From contig PWEB01000088.1 of the NCBI GenBank assembly GCA_003553305.1, positions 1 through 23,484 of the forward strand: DNA of 23,484 nucleotides. Direction: 5' to 3'. This document shows, one piece after another, positions 7,724 to 14,965 of this stretch. A program made the position numbers and the translations under genes. Within the stretch, counting starts at the first letter, position 1. Each line of letters starts with the position of its first letter. This DNA comes from Syntrophomonadaceae bacterium. Its GTDB lineage: Bacteria; Bacillota; Dethiobacteria; DTU022. The notes beneath the pieces were generated by a model. That model made no database searches. It was not told the origin of the DNA and worked only from the letters and a program-made list of their open reading frames with translations.

Positions 7724-8254
7724 ATGTTTATTTATTTGCCTGAAATTAAGTCCAAACTTGGCGAAGCTGTAGACTATAGTTTCCAAAAAGCTTTGGATGA
7801 ATATTATAATGATTTTTCTGAAGGCGGAACTTTAGACTTAATGGTCAGCGCTACCTATACTGAAGATAAAGTTTTAATCAGTGGTAGTTTCGAAGCGTCT
7901 TTTTTCGTGCCATGTTCAAGGTGCCTTGAAGCTTTTACCCAGCAATTGAAGGGTAAATTTACCGAGGTTTTTACAGTGGTCAGGGGATCATCTGAAGATT
8001 ATACACAGGAAAATTTGGCTGATCAAACAGCTAATATGTTGACAGTACACGGAGATTATCTTTATCTTGAGGAATATATTCGACAGCAGATAATATTGGT
8101 TCAGGAATTTCGACCACTCTGTAAAGAAGAATGTAAAGGTATTTGTGCCGGTTGTGGTGCTGATTTAAACCAGTCATCCTGCCAATGCAGCACAGATGAT
8201 GAATTAATTGATGTCAGGTTGCTAAAGCTCAAGGAATATAGTTCAGGCAGCTGA
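7724..8254 (+). CDS. DUF177 / YceD-family protein
   Basis: Member of the YceD/DUF177 family that almost always precedes rpmF. In plants and some bacteria, relatives have been linked to 23S rRNA accumulation, but the molecular activity is not established. Visible features are the conserved CSRC pair (Cys64, Cys67) and a C-terminal cysteine cluster (C133, C137, C141, C144, C153, C155) that looks metal-binding and is typical of Firmicute members. I chose ATG 7724 over the in-frame GTG 7715 because GGGGTG (7712-7717) is then a well-spaced ribosome binding site, and because a start at 7715 would lie only about 10 bases from the predicted transcript end with no binding site. This gives 176 residues. 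It is 22 bases ahead of rpmF and surely co-transcribed with it. Confidence 0.9.
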   Translation: MFIYLPEIKSKLGEAVDYSFQKALDEYYNDFSEGGTLDLMVSATYTEDKVLISGSFEASFFVPCSRCLEAFTQQLKGKFTEVFTVVRGSSEDYTQENLADQTANMLTVHGDYLYLEEYIRQQIILVQEFRPLCKEECKGICAGCGADLNQSSCQCSTDDELIDVRLLKLKEYSSGS

Positions 8255-8276
8255 AGCTAAGTAAGGAGGCGTTAAA

Positions 8277-8453
8277 GTGGCTGTTCCAAAGCGAAGGACT
8301 TCCAAGGCTAAAAGGAATTCCAGGAGAGCACATTATAAGCTTACTGCACCCCACCTGGTTCCCTGCCCGCATTGCCGTGAATTAAAGCCCACTCCCCGGG
8401 TATGTTTAAACTGCGGACACTATAAGGAACGGGAAGCCGTTAAAGTTAACTAA
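8277..8453 (+). CDS. rpmF: 50S ribosomal protein bL32
   Basis: A 58-residue protein opening MAVPKRRTSKAKRNSRRAHY, the classic bL32 N-terminus. It has a four-cysteine zinc site (C30-PH-C33 and C43-LN-C46), so it is the zinc-binding (C+) form. L32 sits on the large subunit near the exit-tunnel region. The start is GTG at 8277, with AAGGAGGC 6-7 bases upstream. It follows the YceD gene and is separated from plsX by a strong hairpin. Confidence 0.97.
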   Translation: MAVPKRRTSKAKRNSRRAHYKLTAPHLVPCPHCRELKPTPRVCLNCGHYKEREAVKVN

Positions 8454-8463
8454 GTATAAAGCA

Positions 8464-8514
8464 GACAGTACGCCTTTTTTCGTAAGCTTTAAGGGGCGTA
8501 CTGTCCCTATTTTT
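8464..8514 (+). terminator. Strong hairpin with T-tract between rpmF and plsX (terminator or attenuator)
   Basis: Two perfectly complementary 11-base arms, GACAGTACGCC (8464-8474) and GGCGTACTGTC (8495-8505), enclose a 20-base loop and are followed by CCTA and a five-T run (8510-8514). The T-run is on the plus side only, so it would act on the operon's own transcript. I see no convincing promoter between it and plsX, so it probably sets a partial stop that keeps L32 output above that of the fatty acid genes. A remnant of a REP-like palindromic repeat is an alternative. Confidence 0.6.
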
Positions 8515-8553
8515 AATTGATTTTTTAACTGATCATTTAAGGAAGTGTTTTGA

Positions 8554-9585
8554 TTGATAAAAGTCTCCATCGATGCTATGGGTGGTGACAATGCCCCGGG
8601 GGAAATTGTCCTCGGTGCAATCACAGCCCTTAAAAAACTGGAAGATTTACAGATTACCCTGTGCGGGCGGGAGGATGAAATTCTTTCTTCTCTCCAGGGA
8701 TTAGACTATCCAACGAATCGAGTGGAGATTCGTAATGCCGAAGAAATCATATCCGGTGATGATGATCCGGGCCTGTCAATTCGTAAGAAAAGAGAATCTT
8801 CGATGGTCAAGGCTTTACAAATGGTGCGCGAGAATGAAGCCGATGCTGTTTTAAGCGCTGGAAACACCGGAGCTTTTATGGCCGGTGGTTTACTTTTTTT
8901 AGGACGATTGAGCGGAATCAGCCGTCCGGCCCTACTTACCCCTATGCCCGGTTTCAAAGGAAGTGCTGTTCTTTTCCTTGATGTCGGCGCGAACATGGAT
9001 GCCCGGCCGGATCAGTTGGTTCAATATGCATTTATGGGCCGTATTTACGCTCAGCAGGTCATGGATTATCCTGAACCCCGGATAGGCTTACTCAATGTAG
9101 GAATGGAGCCTAACAAGGGAAATAACCAGGTTAGAAAAGCTTACAACCTTCTCCAGGATCACCTGCCAGGGTTTTGCGGCAATGTAGAAGGGACAGAGGT
9201 TTTTTATAATATTGCTGACGTGGTAGTTTGTGACGGTTTTGTAGGAAATATATTTTTAAAGACTGCTGAAGGTCTTTCTCGGACTATCCTGAATTTCTTT
9301 AAGCAGGAGATTAATTCAAAACTAAGATATAAAATTGGCGCGATTTTGCTTCGCCCGGTATTTCATAATCTGCGTGATAAAATTGATGATTCCGGTTATG
9401 GCGGTGCACCACTTTTAGGTGTTAACGGTCTGTGCATAAAATGCCACGGTTCTTCAAAGGCGAGGTCAATTGAACAGGCCTTATATAGACAGGTTTATCC
9501 ATTTGTTAGCAACAATGTAATCAATCAACTACGCGATACCATGGAGTCGCTTGAAGGAAAAATCAATGGAGGGCAAGATGATTAG
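8554..9585 (+). CDS. plsX: Phosphate acyltransferase PlsX
   Basis: Converts acyl-ACP and phosphate to acyl-phosphate, the donor used by PlsY in the first acylation of glycerol-3-phosphate; a peripheral membrane enzyme. The N-terminus, IKVSIDAMGGDNAP, is the family signature. SAGNTGAFMAGG and the later VCDGFVGNIFLKTAEG block are also conserved. 343 residues is slightly above the usual length of about 330. The start is TTG at 8554, with AAGGAAG 8 bases upstream (8539-8545). Its stop overlaps the start of fabH by 8 bases, implying translational coupling. The fapR regulator often found immediately upstream in Bacillota is absent here. Confidence 0.97.
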   Translation: MIKVSIDAMGGDNAPGEIVLGAITALKKLEDLQITLCGREDEILSSLQGLDYPTNRVEIRNAEEIISGDDDPGLSIRKKRESSMVKALQMVRENEADAVLSAGNTGAFMAGGLLFLGRLSGISRPALLTPMPGFKGSAVLFLDVGANMDARPDQLVQYAFMGRIYAQQVMDYPEPRIGLLNVGMEPNKGNNQVRKAYNLLQDHLPGFCGNVEGTEVFYNIADVVVCDGFVGNIFLKTAEGLSRTILNFFKQEINSKLRYKIGAILLRPVFHNLRDKIDDSGYGGAPLLGVNGLCIKCHGSSKARSIEQALYRQVYPFVSNNVINQLRDTMESLEGKINGGQDD

Positions 9586-10567
9586 TAATTATAACTCAAT
9601 AATAGCCGGAACCGGGGCGGCTGTCCCTGATCAGGTTATAACCAATCAGGATCTTGAAAAGATTGTTGAAACTAACGATCAATGGATCGTCTCCAGAACT
9701 GGAATTAGAGAAAGGCGTAAACTGGAAGAAGGGTTATCGAGTGTAGATCTTTCAGAACGAGCATCCCGGGAAGCTTTGCAAAGGGCCGGGGTGGATCCTT
9801 CGGAAGTCGATATGATTATAGTGGCAACCATCACACCGGATTATCCCACTCCTTCAGCTTCATGTCTTCTGCAGGCCAGATTGCAGTCATTAAAGGCCGG
9901 GGCTATGGATCTCTCAGCAGGATGCACCGGTTTTATTTATGCCCTTACGGTTGCTCATCAGTTTATCAGGAGCGGGGTTTACAGTAATGTGCTGGTTGTA
10001 GGCGCAGAAGTGCTGAGCAGGGTTACAGACTGGGAAGATCGAAGCACCTGCGTCCTCTTTGGCGATGGAGCGGGAGCGGCGTTACTGCAGCGCAGCAGTG
10101 AAGATAAGGGTATTATAAACTTTTCGCTGAAATCTGATGGGCGCGGTGCAGAATTGTTGATTATACCGGGTGGCGGCAGTGCGCACCCCGCCAGTCAGGC
10201 AAGTTTGGATAACAGGCTGCATTATATTAGAATGAACGGTAATGAAATATTTAAATTTGCCGTGGGCATTGTTGAAGAAACTATCTATGAGTTGATCGAA
10301 CCGGAAGGACTAAAACCCGCCGATCTGGATCTTTTCATTCTCCACCAGGCAAATTTGAGAATCATTGATCATGTACGCAAGCATCTTAAACTGCCATCAG
10401 AAAAATTTCCGGTAAATATTGACCGTTTTGGGAATACGTCGTCGGCCACAATACCGATTGCCCTTCATGAAGAGGTAATTGCAGGGCGTTTAAAAGAAGG
10501 CGATTTAGTGGCTATGGTCGGTTTTGGTGCCGGCCTGACCTGGGGCGGAATTCTGATGAGATGGTAA
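9578..10567 (+). CDS. fabH: Beta-ketoacyl-ACP synthase III
   Basis: Starts fatty acid chains by condensing acetyl- or branched acyl-CoA with malonyl-ACP. The thiolase-fold catalytic triad is complete: Cys116 (in DLSAGCTGF), His256 (LHQAN) and Asn286 (GNTSSA). The start was set at ATG 9578 because GGAGGG (9568-9573) lies just upstream, and because MISNYNSIIAGTG then aligns with known FabH starts (329 residues). Longer in-frame starts at 9551 and 9566 would bury that site inside the gene. It overlaps plsX by 8 bases. Primer preference (straight or branched) cannot be decided from what I can see. Confidence 0.97.
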   Translation: MISNYNSIIAGTGAAVPDQVITNQDLEKIVETNDQWIVSRTGIRERRKLEEGLSSVDLSERASREALQRAGVDPSEVDMIIVATITPDYPTPSASCLLQARLQSLKAGAMDLSAGCTGFIYALTVAHQFIRSGVYSNVLVVGAEVLSRVTDWEDRSTCVLFGDGAGAALLQRSSEDKGIINFSLKSDGRGAELLIIPGGGSAHPASQASLDNRLHYIRMNGNEIFKFAVGIVEETIYELIEPEGLKPADLDLFILHQANLRIIDHVRKHLKLPSEKFPVNIDRFGNTSSATIPIALHEEVIAGRLKEGDLVAMVGFGAGLTWGGILMRW

Positions 10568-10581
10568 GAAAGGAGTTTATT

Positions 10582-11514
10582 ATGTCTTCTAAACAAGCTT
10601 TCTTGTTTCCGGGACAGGGCGCACAATTTGTCGGTATGGGCTATGATTTTTACGAAAGTTTTCCTGAAGCACGCGCTGTATTTGATCAGGCCTCGGCGGT
10701 GCTAGGTTCCGAATTTCTTGAGACGATATTCTCAGGGCCCGAGGATAAACTCCAGCAGACTGAATTTGCCCAGCCGGCTATTCTTGCTGTCAGCATTGCC
10801 ATATTTCGTGTTCTTGAAAGTAAAGGGCTTAAGCCTGCCGGACTGGCCGGATTAAGCCTTGGTGAATACAGCGCGTTGGTAACAGCTGGTTCATTGTCCT
10901 TTGAAGATGCTCTACCCCTGGTTCAAAAAAGAGGAATATATATGCAGGAAGCAGTTCCCCTTGGTATAGGGAAAATGGCTGCTATCATGGGGCTTGCGCA
11001 CGAAAAAGTCGAGGAGGTTTGCAGAGAAGCTCAGGCTGAGGGCCTGGTAGCGCCGGCTAACTATAATTGCCCGGGGCAGATTGTTATTTCCGGCCATAAA
11101 GAAGCAGTTGAACTTGCTCAAAAACTGGCCGGAGAAGCTGGAGCAAAAAAGATTGCAGAATTGAAAGTCAGCGCTCCTTTCCACTGCGCATTACTGGAAC
11201 CGGTTGAAGAAAAAATGGCTCACGAACTCGATAAAATAGATATTAAGAAAGCTTCAATCCCGATTGTCTCTAATGTATCAGCCGCATTCATTGAAGATCC
11301 CCAACAAATAAAAAATAACCTGGTTAAACAGGTAAGTAAACCAATCCTCTGGGAGCAGTCTATTCTTAATTTAATAGAAAGCGGTATTAATTCATTTATT
11401 GGGGTCGGGCCGGGTAATTCGCCCGCCAGATTGATGAAAAGGATTGCCCCGGAACTGCAAACAGTACCGATCGAAAAAGCCGCTCAGGTTGAGAAGTTAC
11501 TAAATCAAATGTGA
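10582..11514 (+). CDS. fabD: Malonyl-CoA:ACP transacylase
   Basis: Loads malonyl groups from CoA onto acyl carrier protein. From ATG 10582 (AAAGGAG, 6 bases upstream) the residues fall on the E. coli FabD numbering: nucleophile Ser92, Arg117, His201 and Gln250, plus the oxyanion motif FPGQGAQ. The nucleophile elbow reads GLSLG rather than the common GHSLG (Leu91 in place of His). The other catalytic positions are intact, so activity is expected. The in-frame ATG at 10561 overlaps the fabH stop and has no binding site, so I did not use it. 310 residues is normal. It lies 14 bases after fabH and 77 bases before fabG. Confidence 0.96.
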   Translation: MSSKQAFLFPGQGAQFVGMGYDFYESFPEARAVFDQASAVLGSEFLETIFSGPEDKLQQTEFAQPAILAVSIAIFRVLESKGLKPAGLAGLSLGEYSALVTAGSLSFEDALPLVQKRGIYMQEAVPLGIGKMAAIMGLAHEKVEEVCREAQAEGLVAPANYNCPGQIVISGHKEAVELAQKLAGEAGAKKIAELKVSAPFHCALLEPVEEKMAHELDKIDIKKASIPIVSNVSAAFIEDPQQIKNNLVKQVSKPILWEQSILNLIESGINSFIGVGPGNSPARLMKRIAPELQTVPIEKAAQVEKLLNQM

Positions 11515-11591
11515 TAGCCGGATCGGAAAGCATTGATCCAGGTTCCCGGGTCTTGAATGATTACTTACAATAATTTAAAGAGGTGGTTGCT

Positions 11592-12335
11592 TTGGATTTA
11601 AATGGAAAGACAGCAGTTGTCACCGGTTCTTCCAGAGGGATCGGCCGTGCTATAGCTTTGGAGCTGGGGCTGAACGGAGCATCGGTAATGATTAACTACA
11701 GCAGTAATGATGCCGCTGCAGAAGAAGTTAAAAAGCAAATAGAGGAGATCGGTGGAGCAGCTGTGACCATCAAGGCTGATGTAACCGATTACAACCAATG
11801 TGAGTCCATGATCCAAAACACTATTGAACATTTCGGGAGAATTGATATACTGGTAAATAATGCAGGGATTACTCGCGATAATTTGCTGGCCCGGATGAAA
11901 GCTGAAGAGTGGCAAGATGTGATTGATACTAATTTAACTGGCGTTTACAATTGCTGCCGGGCTGCTTTAAGGCCTTTGCTGAAACAGAAAAGCGGGGGTA
12001 GAATCATAAATATTGCCTCAGTTGCCGGTATACATGGTAATACAGGTCAGGCAAATTACGCTGCGGCCAAAGGAGGGGTAATTTCATTTACACGAACTTT
12101 GGCCAAAGAACTTGGTTCACGGGATATTACAGTTAATGCGGTTGCGCCAGGTTTTATTGAAACTGAAATGACTGAGACTCTCAGTGAAGAAATTAAAGAG
12201 CAGGTAACTTCACGTATAGCGCTCGGCAGGTTGGGCAAACCGGAGGAGGTTGCATCGGTTGTATTGTTTTTAGCCTCGTCCGCAGATTACGTAACCGGCC
12301 AGGTTATTGCAGTAGACGGCAATCTGTCAATGTGA
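11592..12335 (+). CDS. fabG: 3-oxoacyl-ACP reductase
   Basis: NADPH-dependent reduction of 3-oxoacyl-ACP in chain elongation. A short-chain dehydrogenase with TGSSRGIG (cofactor glycine motif, residues 11-18), NNAG (about 89-92) and the Asn114/Ser143/Tyr156/Lys160 catalytic set. The start chosen is TTG 11592, giving MDLNGKTAVVTG and 247 residues, with AGAGGTGG (11579-11586) 5 bases upstream. The in-frame GTG at 11583 lies inside that binding site. The SDR family is broad, but its place between fabD and acpP makes FabG secure. Confidence 0.95.
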   Translation: MDLNGKTAVVTGSSRGIGRAIALELGLNGASVMINYSSNDAAAEEVKKQIEEIGGAAVTIKADVTDYNQCESMIQNTIEHFGRIDILVNNAGITRDNLLARMKAEEWQDVIDTNLTGVYNCCRAALRPLLKQKSGGRIINIASVAGIHGNTGQANYAAAKGGVISFTRTLAKELGSRDITVNAVAPGFIETEMTETLSEEIKEQVTSRIALGRLGKPEEVASVVLFLASSADYVTGQVIAVDGNLSM

Positions 12336-12387
12336 CATTTAGTCGAATTAATGATAGAGTATAAATGATTTAGAAGGAGGTGGTTTA

Positions 12388-12615
12388 GTGAGCGTTGAAG
12401 CTAAGGTTAAAGGAATTGTTGCTGATCAGCTTGAAGTTGCTATTGATAAACTGTCGGCAGAAACAACTTTTGAAGATATTGATGCCGATTCCCTTGATGT
12501 TGTAGAGCTGGTCATGGCTTTGGAAGAGGAATTTGACCTGGAAATTTCCGATCAGGAAATTGAAAACGTCAATAGCATTGGTGATGTAATTAAGTATATT
12601 GAATCAAAAGTATAG
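12388..12615 (+). CDS. acpP: Acyl carrier protein
   Basis: Small acidic carrier of the growing acyl chain. It is 75 residues long, with the DADSLDVVELV motif in which Ser35 receives the 4'-phosphopantetheine arm. It has a very strong binding site, AAGGAGGTGG (12374-12383), before the GTG start, fitting an abundant protein. It lies 52 bases after fabG and 19 bases before fabF. Confidence 0.97.
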   Translation: MSVEAKVKGIVADQLEVAIDKLSAETTFEDIDADSLDVVELVMALEEEFDLEISDQEIENVNSIGDVIKYIESKV

Positions 12616-12634
12616 TTTGTTCAGAGGTGAGAAA

Positions 12635-13873
12635 TTGCGAAGAGTAGTAATCACCGGGGTCGGAGTAATGTCGCCGATAGGTTCCGACAAGGATCAATAC
12701 TGGGAAAATTTAACCGCCGGGAAAAGCGGGATTACTGCTGTTGAAAGCTTTGACGCCAGTCAGTATCCCTGCCAAATTGCCGGTGAGATAAAGGATTTTG
12801 ATCCTGTCCGGCACATGGAAAAGCGGGAGGCGAAGAAAGTTGACCGCTATACTCAGCTTGGTGTTGCTGCAGGCCTGCAGGCCTGGAACGATGCCGGCTT
12901 GGATCAATTAGAATTAAACAAGGAAGAAATTGGGGTTTTAGTCGGTTCAGGGATTGGTGGTATTCAGACCATTGAACATCAGCTAAAAGTTCTTGCAGAA
13001 AAAGGACCGCGCCGGGTAAGCCCCTTTTTAGTGCCTGCCTTGATTGCTAATATGGCCGCAGGTTATATATCTATGCTCTTGGGGCTGCGCGGGCCAAATT
13101 CTTCTGTGGTTACAGCTTGTGCCACATCAAGCCATGCTGTTGGTGATGCCTGGCATATAATCGGTCGGGGTGATGCTGAAATAATGATAGCCGGTGGAGC
13201 TGAAGCGGCAATCAGTCACCTGGCTTTTTCCGGCTTTTCAGCAGCAAGAGCACTTACTACCCGTAATGATCAGCCAGAACTGGCGTCCCGCCCTTTTGAA
13301 AGAGACCGGGATGGCTTTGTGATGGGTGAAGGGGCCGGGATTGTTATCCTCGAAACCCTGGATCATGCTCTGGCCAGGGGTGCAAATATCTACGGTGAAA
13401 TAGTAGGCTACGGAATGTCCGGGGATGCTTACCATATGACTGCTCCTGACCCTGACGGGCGCGGCGCATACTTAAGTATGCAGCGGGCGTTAAAAAGTGC
13501 CGATCTCAAACCGGAACAGGTTGACTATATTAATGCCCACGGAACTTCTACTCAAATCAATGATAAAATTGAAACTAACGCTATTAAAAAGCTCTTTGAA
13601 GACCATGCTTACAAAGTGCCTGTCAGCTCGACAAAATCGATGACCGGACATCTTCTCGGCGCAGCGGGCGGAGTTGAACTTATCGCTACCTTGATGACTC
13701 TGAAGAACCAGCTAATCCACCCGACCATTAATTTCGATAATCGCGATCCCGAGTGTGATTTGGACTATGTTCCCAATTATGCCAGAGAAAGTAAAGTTGA
13801 ACATGCCATGTCAAACTCTTTTGGATTTGGCGGAACTAATGCTACACTTGTGGTGAAGCGACATCTTTCCTGA
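12635..13873 (+). CDS. fabF: Beta-ketoacyl-ACP synthase II
   Basis: Condenses malonyl-ACP with acyl-ACP during elongation. The Cys-His-His triad is present: Cys162 (TACATSSHA), His302 (NAHGTST) and His339 (GHLLGAAGG), with Lys334. I set the start at TTG 12635, giving MRRVVITGVGVMSPIG and 412 residues, the standard length. AGAGGTGA (12623-12630) lies just upstream. The longer frame from 12599 overlaps acpP and adds unrelated residues. It lies 21 bases before rnc. Confidence 0.97.
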   Translation: MRRVVITGVGVMSPIGSDKDQYWENLTAGKSGITAVESFDASQYPCQIAGEIKDFDPVRHMEKREAKKVDRYTQLGVAAGLQAWNDAGLDQLELNKEEIGVLVGSGIGGIQTIEHQLKVLAEKGPRRVSPFLVPALIANMAAGYISMLLGLRGPNSSVVTACATSSHAVGDAWHIIGRGDAEIMIAGGAEAAISHLAFSGFSAARALTTRNDQPELASRPFERDRDGFVMGEGAGIVILETLDHALARGANIYGEIVGYGMSGDAYHMTAPDPDGRGAYLSMQRALKSADLKPEQVDYINAHGTSTQINDKIETNAIKKLFEDHAYKVPVSSTKSMTGHLLGAAGGVELIATLMTLKNQLIHPTINFDNRDPECDLDYVPNYARESKVEHAMSNSFGFGGTNATLVVKRHLS

Positions 13874-13894
13874 GGTAGCGAGAGGATTATGCAT

Positions 13895-14590
13895 ATGCAC
13901 AGGCAGGAAACAATTGAGAAATTTTTGGATAAGCTAGGGTGGGAAGTTAGCAATATCAGTTTGTATCAGCAGGCGCTGACCCACACTTCTTATGCTCATG
14001 AAAAGGGACAGTATCGCCTTCACAATGAACGTCTCGAGTTTTTAGGAGATGCAGTGTTGGAGTTGATCATTAGCGATTATTTGTACGATGCTTACCCTGA
14101 ATTGCCCGAAGGCAACCTGACTAAACTGCGTGCAGAACTGGTTTGTGAGGCTTCTCTGGCCAGGCTTGCTTTTGAACTGAATCTTAGTCAGTGTATTTTG
14201 TTAGGTAAGGGTGAGATTACCGGGGGAGGAGCCAGTCGTCCTTCTCTGCTAGCCGATGCAGTGGAAGCTTTAATTGGGGCTCTTTATCTTGAACTTGGAT
14301 TGGAAAAGTGCCGCAAATATGTTTTAGATCTTTACCAGCCAATCCTGCGGGAACTGCAGCAAGGGGTGTTGGCCCGGGATTTTAAGACACTGCTCCAGGA
14401 GTTTTCGCAAGCCCGGTTTGCAACTACCCCTGCTTATCGCATTATTTATGAAGGCGGACCTGACCATAATAAAACTTTTGAAGCAGAAGCGCTTTTGGCT
14501 GCAAAACCGGTAGGGAGAGGACAAGGACGCAGTAAAAAGGAGGCTGAGCAAGAAGCAGCAAGGGAAGCCTGGAATATTCTAACCCCATAG
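13895..14590 (+). CDS. rnc: Ribonuclease III
   Basis: Cuts double-stranded RNA, including rRNA precursors. The nuclease domain has the signature NERLEFLGDAVLEL (residues 44-57) and the second acidic pair Asp121/Glu124. The C-terminal double-stranded RNA-binding domain runs from about 161 to 229. All catalytic acids are present. Two in-frame ATGs (13889 and 13895) compete; the second gives a 9-base gap from AGAGG (13881-13885), the first only 3, so 13895 is preferred (231 residues). The fabF-rnc-smc neighbourhood is usual for Bacillota, except for the inserted spoVS. Confidence 0.97.
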   Translation: MHRQETIEKFLDKLGWEVSNISLYQQALTHTSYAHEKGQYRLHNERLEFLGDAVLELIISDYLYDAYPELPEGNLTKLRAELVCEASLARLAFELNLSQCILLGKGEITGGGASRPSLLADAVEALIGALYLELGLEKCRKYVLDLYQPILRELQQGVLARDFKTLLQEFSQARFATTPAYRIIYEGGPDHNKTFEAEALLAAKPVGRGQGRSKKEAEQEAAREAWNILTP

Positions 14591-14638
14591 AAGTATCGTC
14601 ACAGGGCCATAACGATATAGAGGAGCTGTAATTTCGAA

Positions 14639-14932
14639 ATGTCGGATATATTAAAAGTATCAGCTAACTCCAAGCCTAAGTCCCTGGCCGGAGCTATAGC
14701 ATCAGTAATCAGGACCGAGGGAATTGTAAATTTGCATGCAGTAGGGGCAGGGGCGGTCAATCAGGCTGTCAAAGCTGTTGCTATTGCCCGTGGATATGTG
14801 GCTCCGAATGGTCTGGATCTGATTTGCCAGTTTTCTTTTGTTGAGATAACAATTGAGGATGCTGAGCGTACAGCGATAAAATTAACGGTAGAACCCAGAA
14901 AACGCAAGAGAAATGCTTGGCCCTCTGAATAA
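14639..14932 (+). CDS. spoVS: Stage V sporulation protein S
   Basis: Small Alba-like nucleic-acid-binding-fold protein; in Bacillus, loss of SpoVS blocks sporulation around stage V and affects septation. The body of 97 residues matches the family closely, with LKVSANSKPKSLAGAIA at the start, GAGAVNQAVKAVAIARGYV in the middle and the ERTAIKL-VEPR end. Ten further residues, KRKRNAWPSE, follow the point where the Bacillus protein ends. The start is ATG 14639. The nearest binding site, AGAGGAG (14619-14625), is 13 bases away, rather far. It lies 48 bases after rnc and 33 before smc. In Bacillus it sits near rny and ymdB, so this placement differs. SpoVS homologues also occur in non-sporulating bacteria. 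Confidence 0.93.
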   Translation: MSDILKVSANSKPKSLAGAIASVIRTEGIVNLHAVGAGAVNQAVKAVAIARGYVAPNGLDLICQFSFVEITIEDAERTAIKLTVEPRKRKRNAWPSE

Positions 14933-14965
14933 ACAAATCTTTTTTAGGGTGGGGAGTCAGCACTA

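Noticed and set aside
12331..12365. Possible separate promoter before acpP (TATAAA at 12360-12365)
   Set aside because: No -35 box lies at an acceptable distance, so I could not support it from sequence.
14593..14618. Seven-pair stem (one wobble) with a 12-base loop between rnc and spoVS
   Set aside because: It is AT-rich with a large loop and no T-run, so it is indistinguishable from chance.
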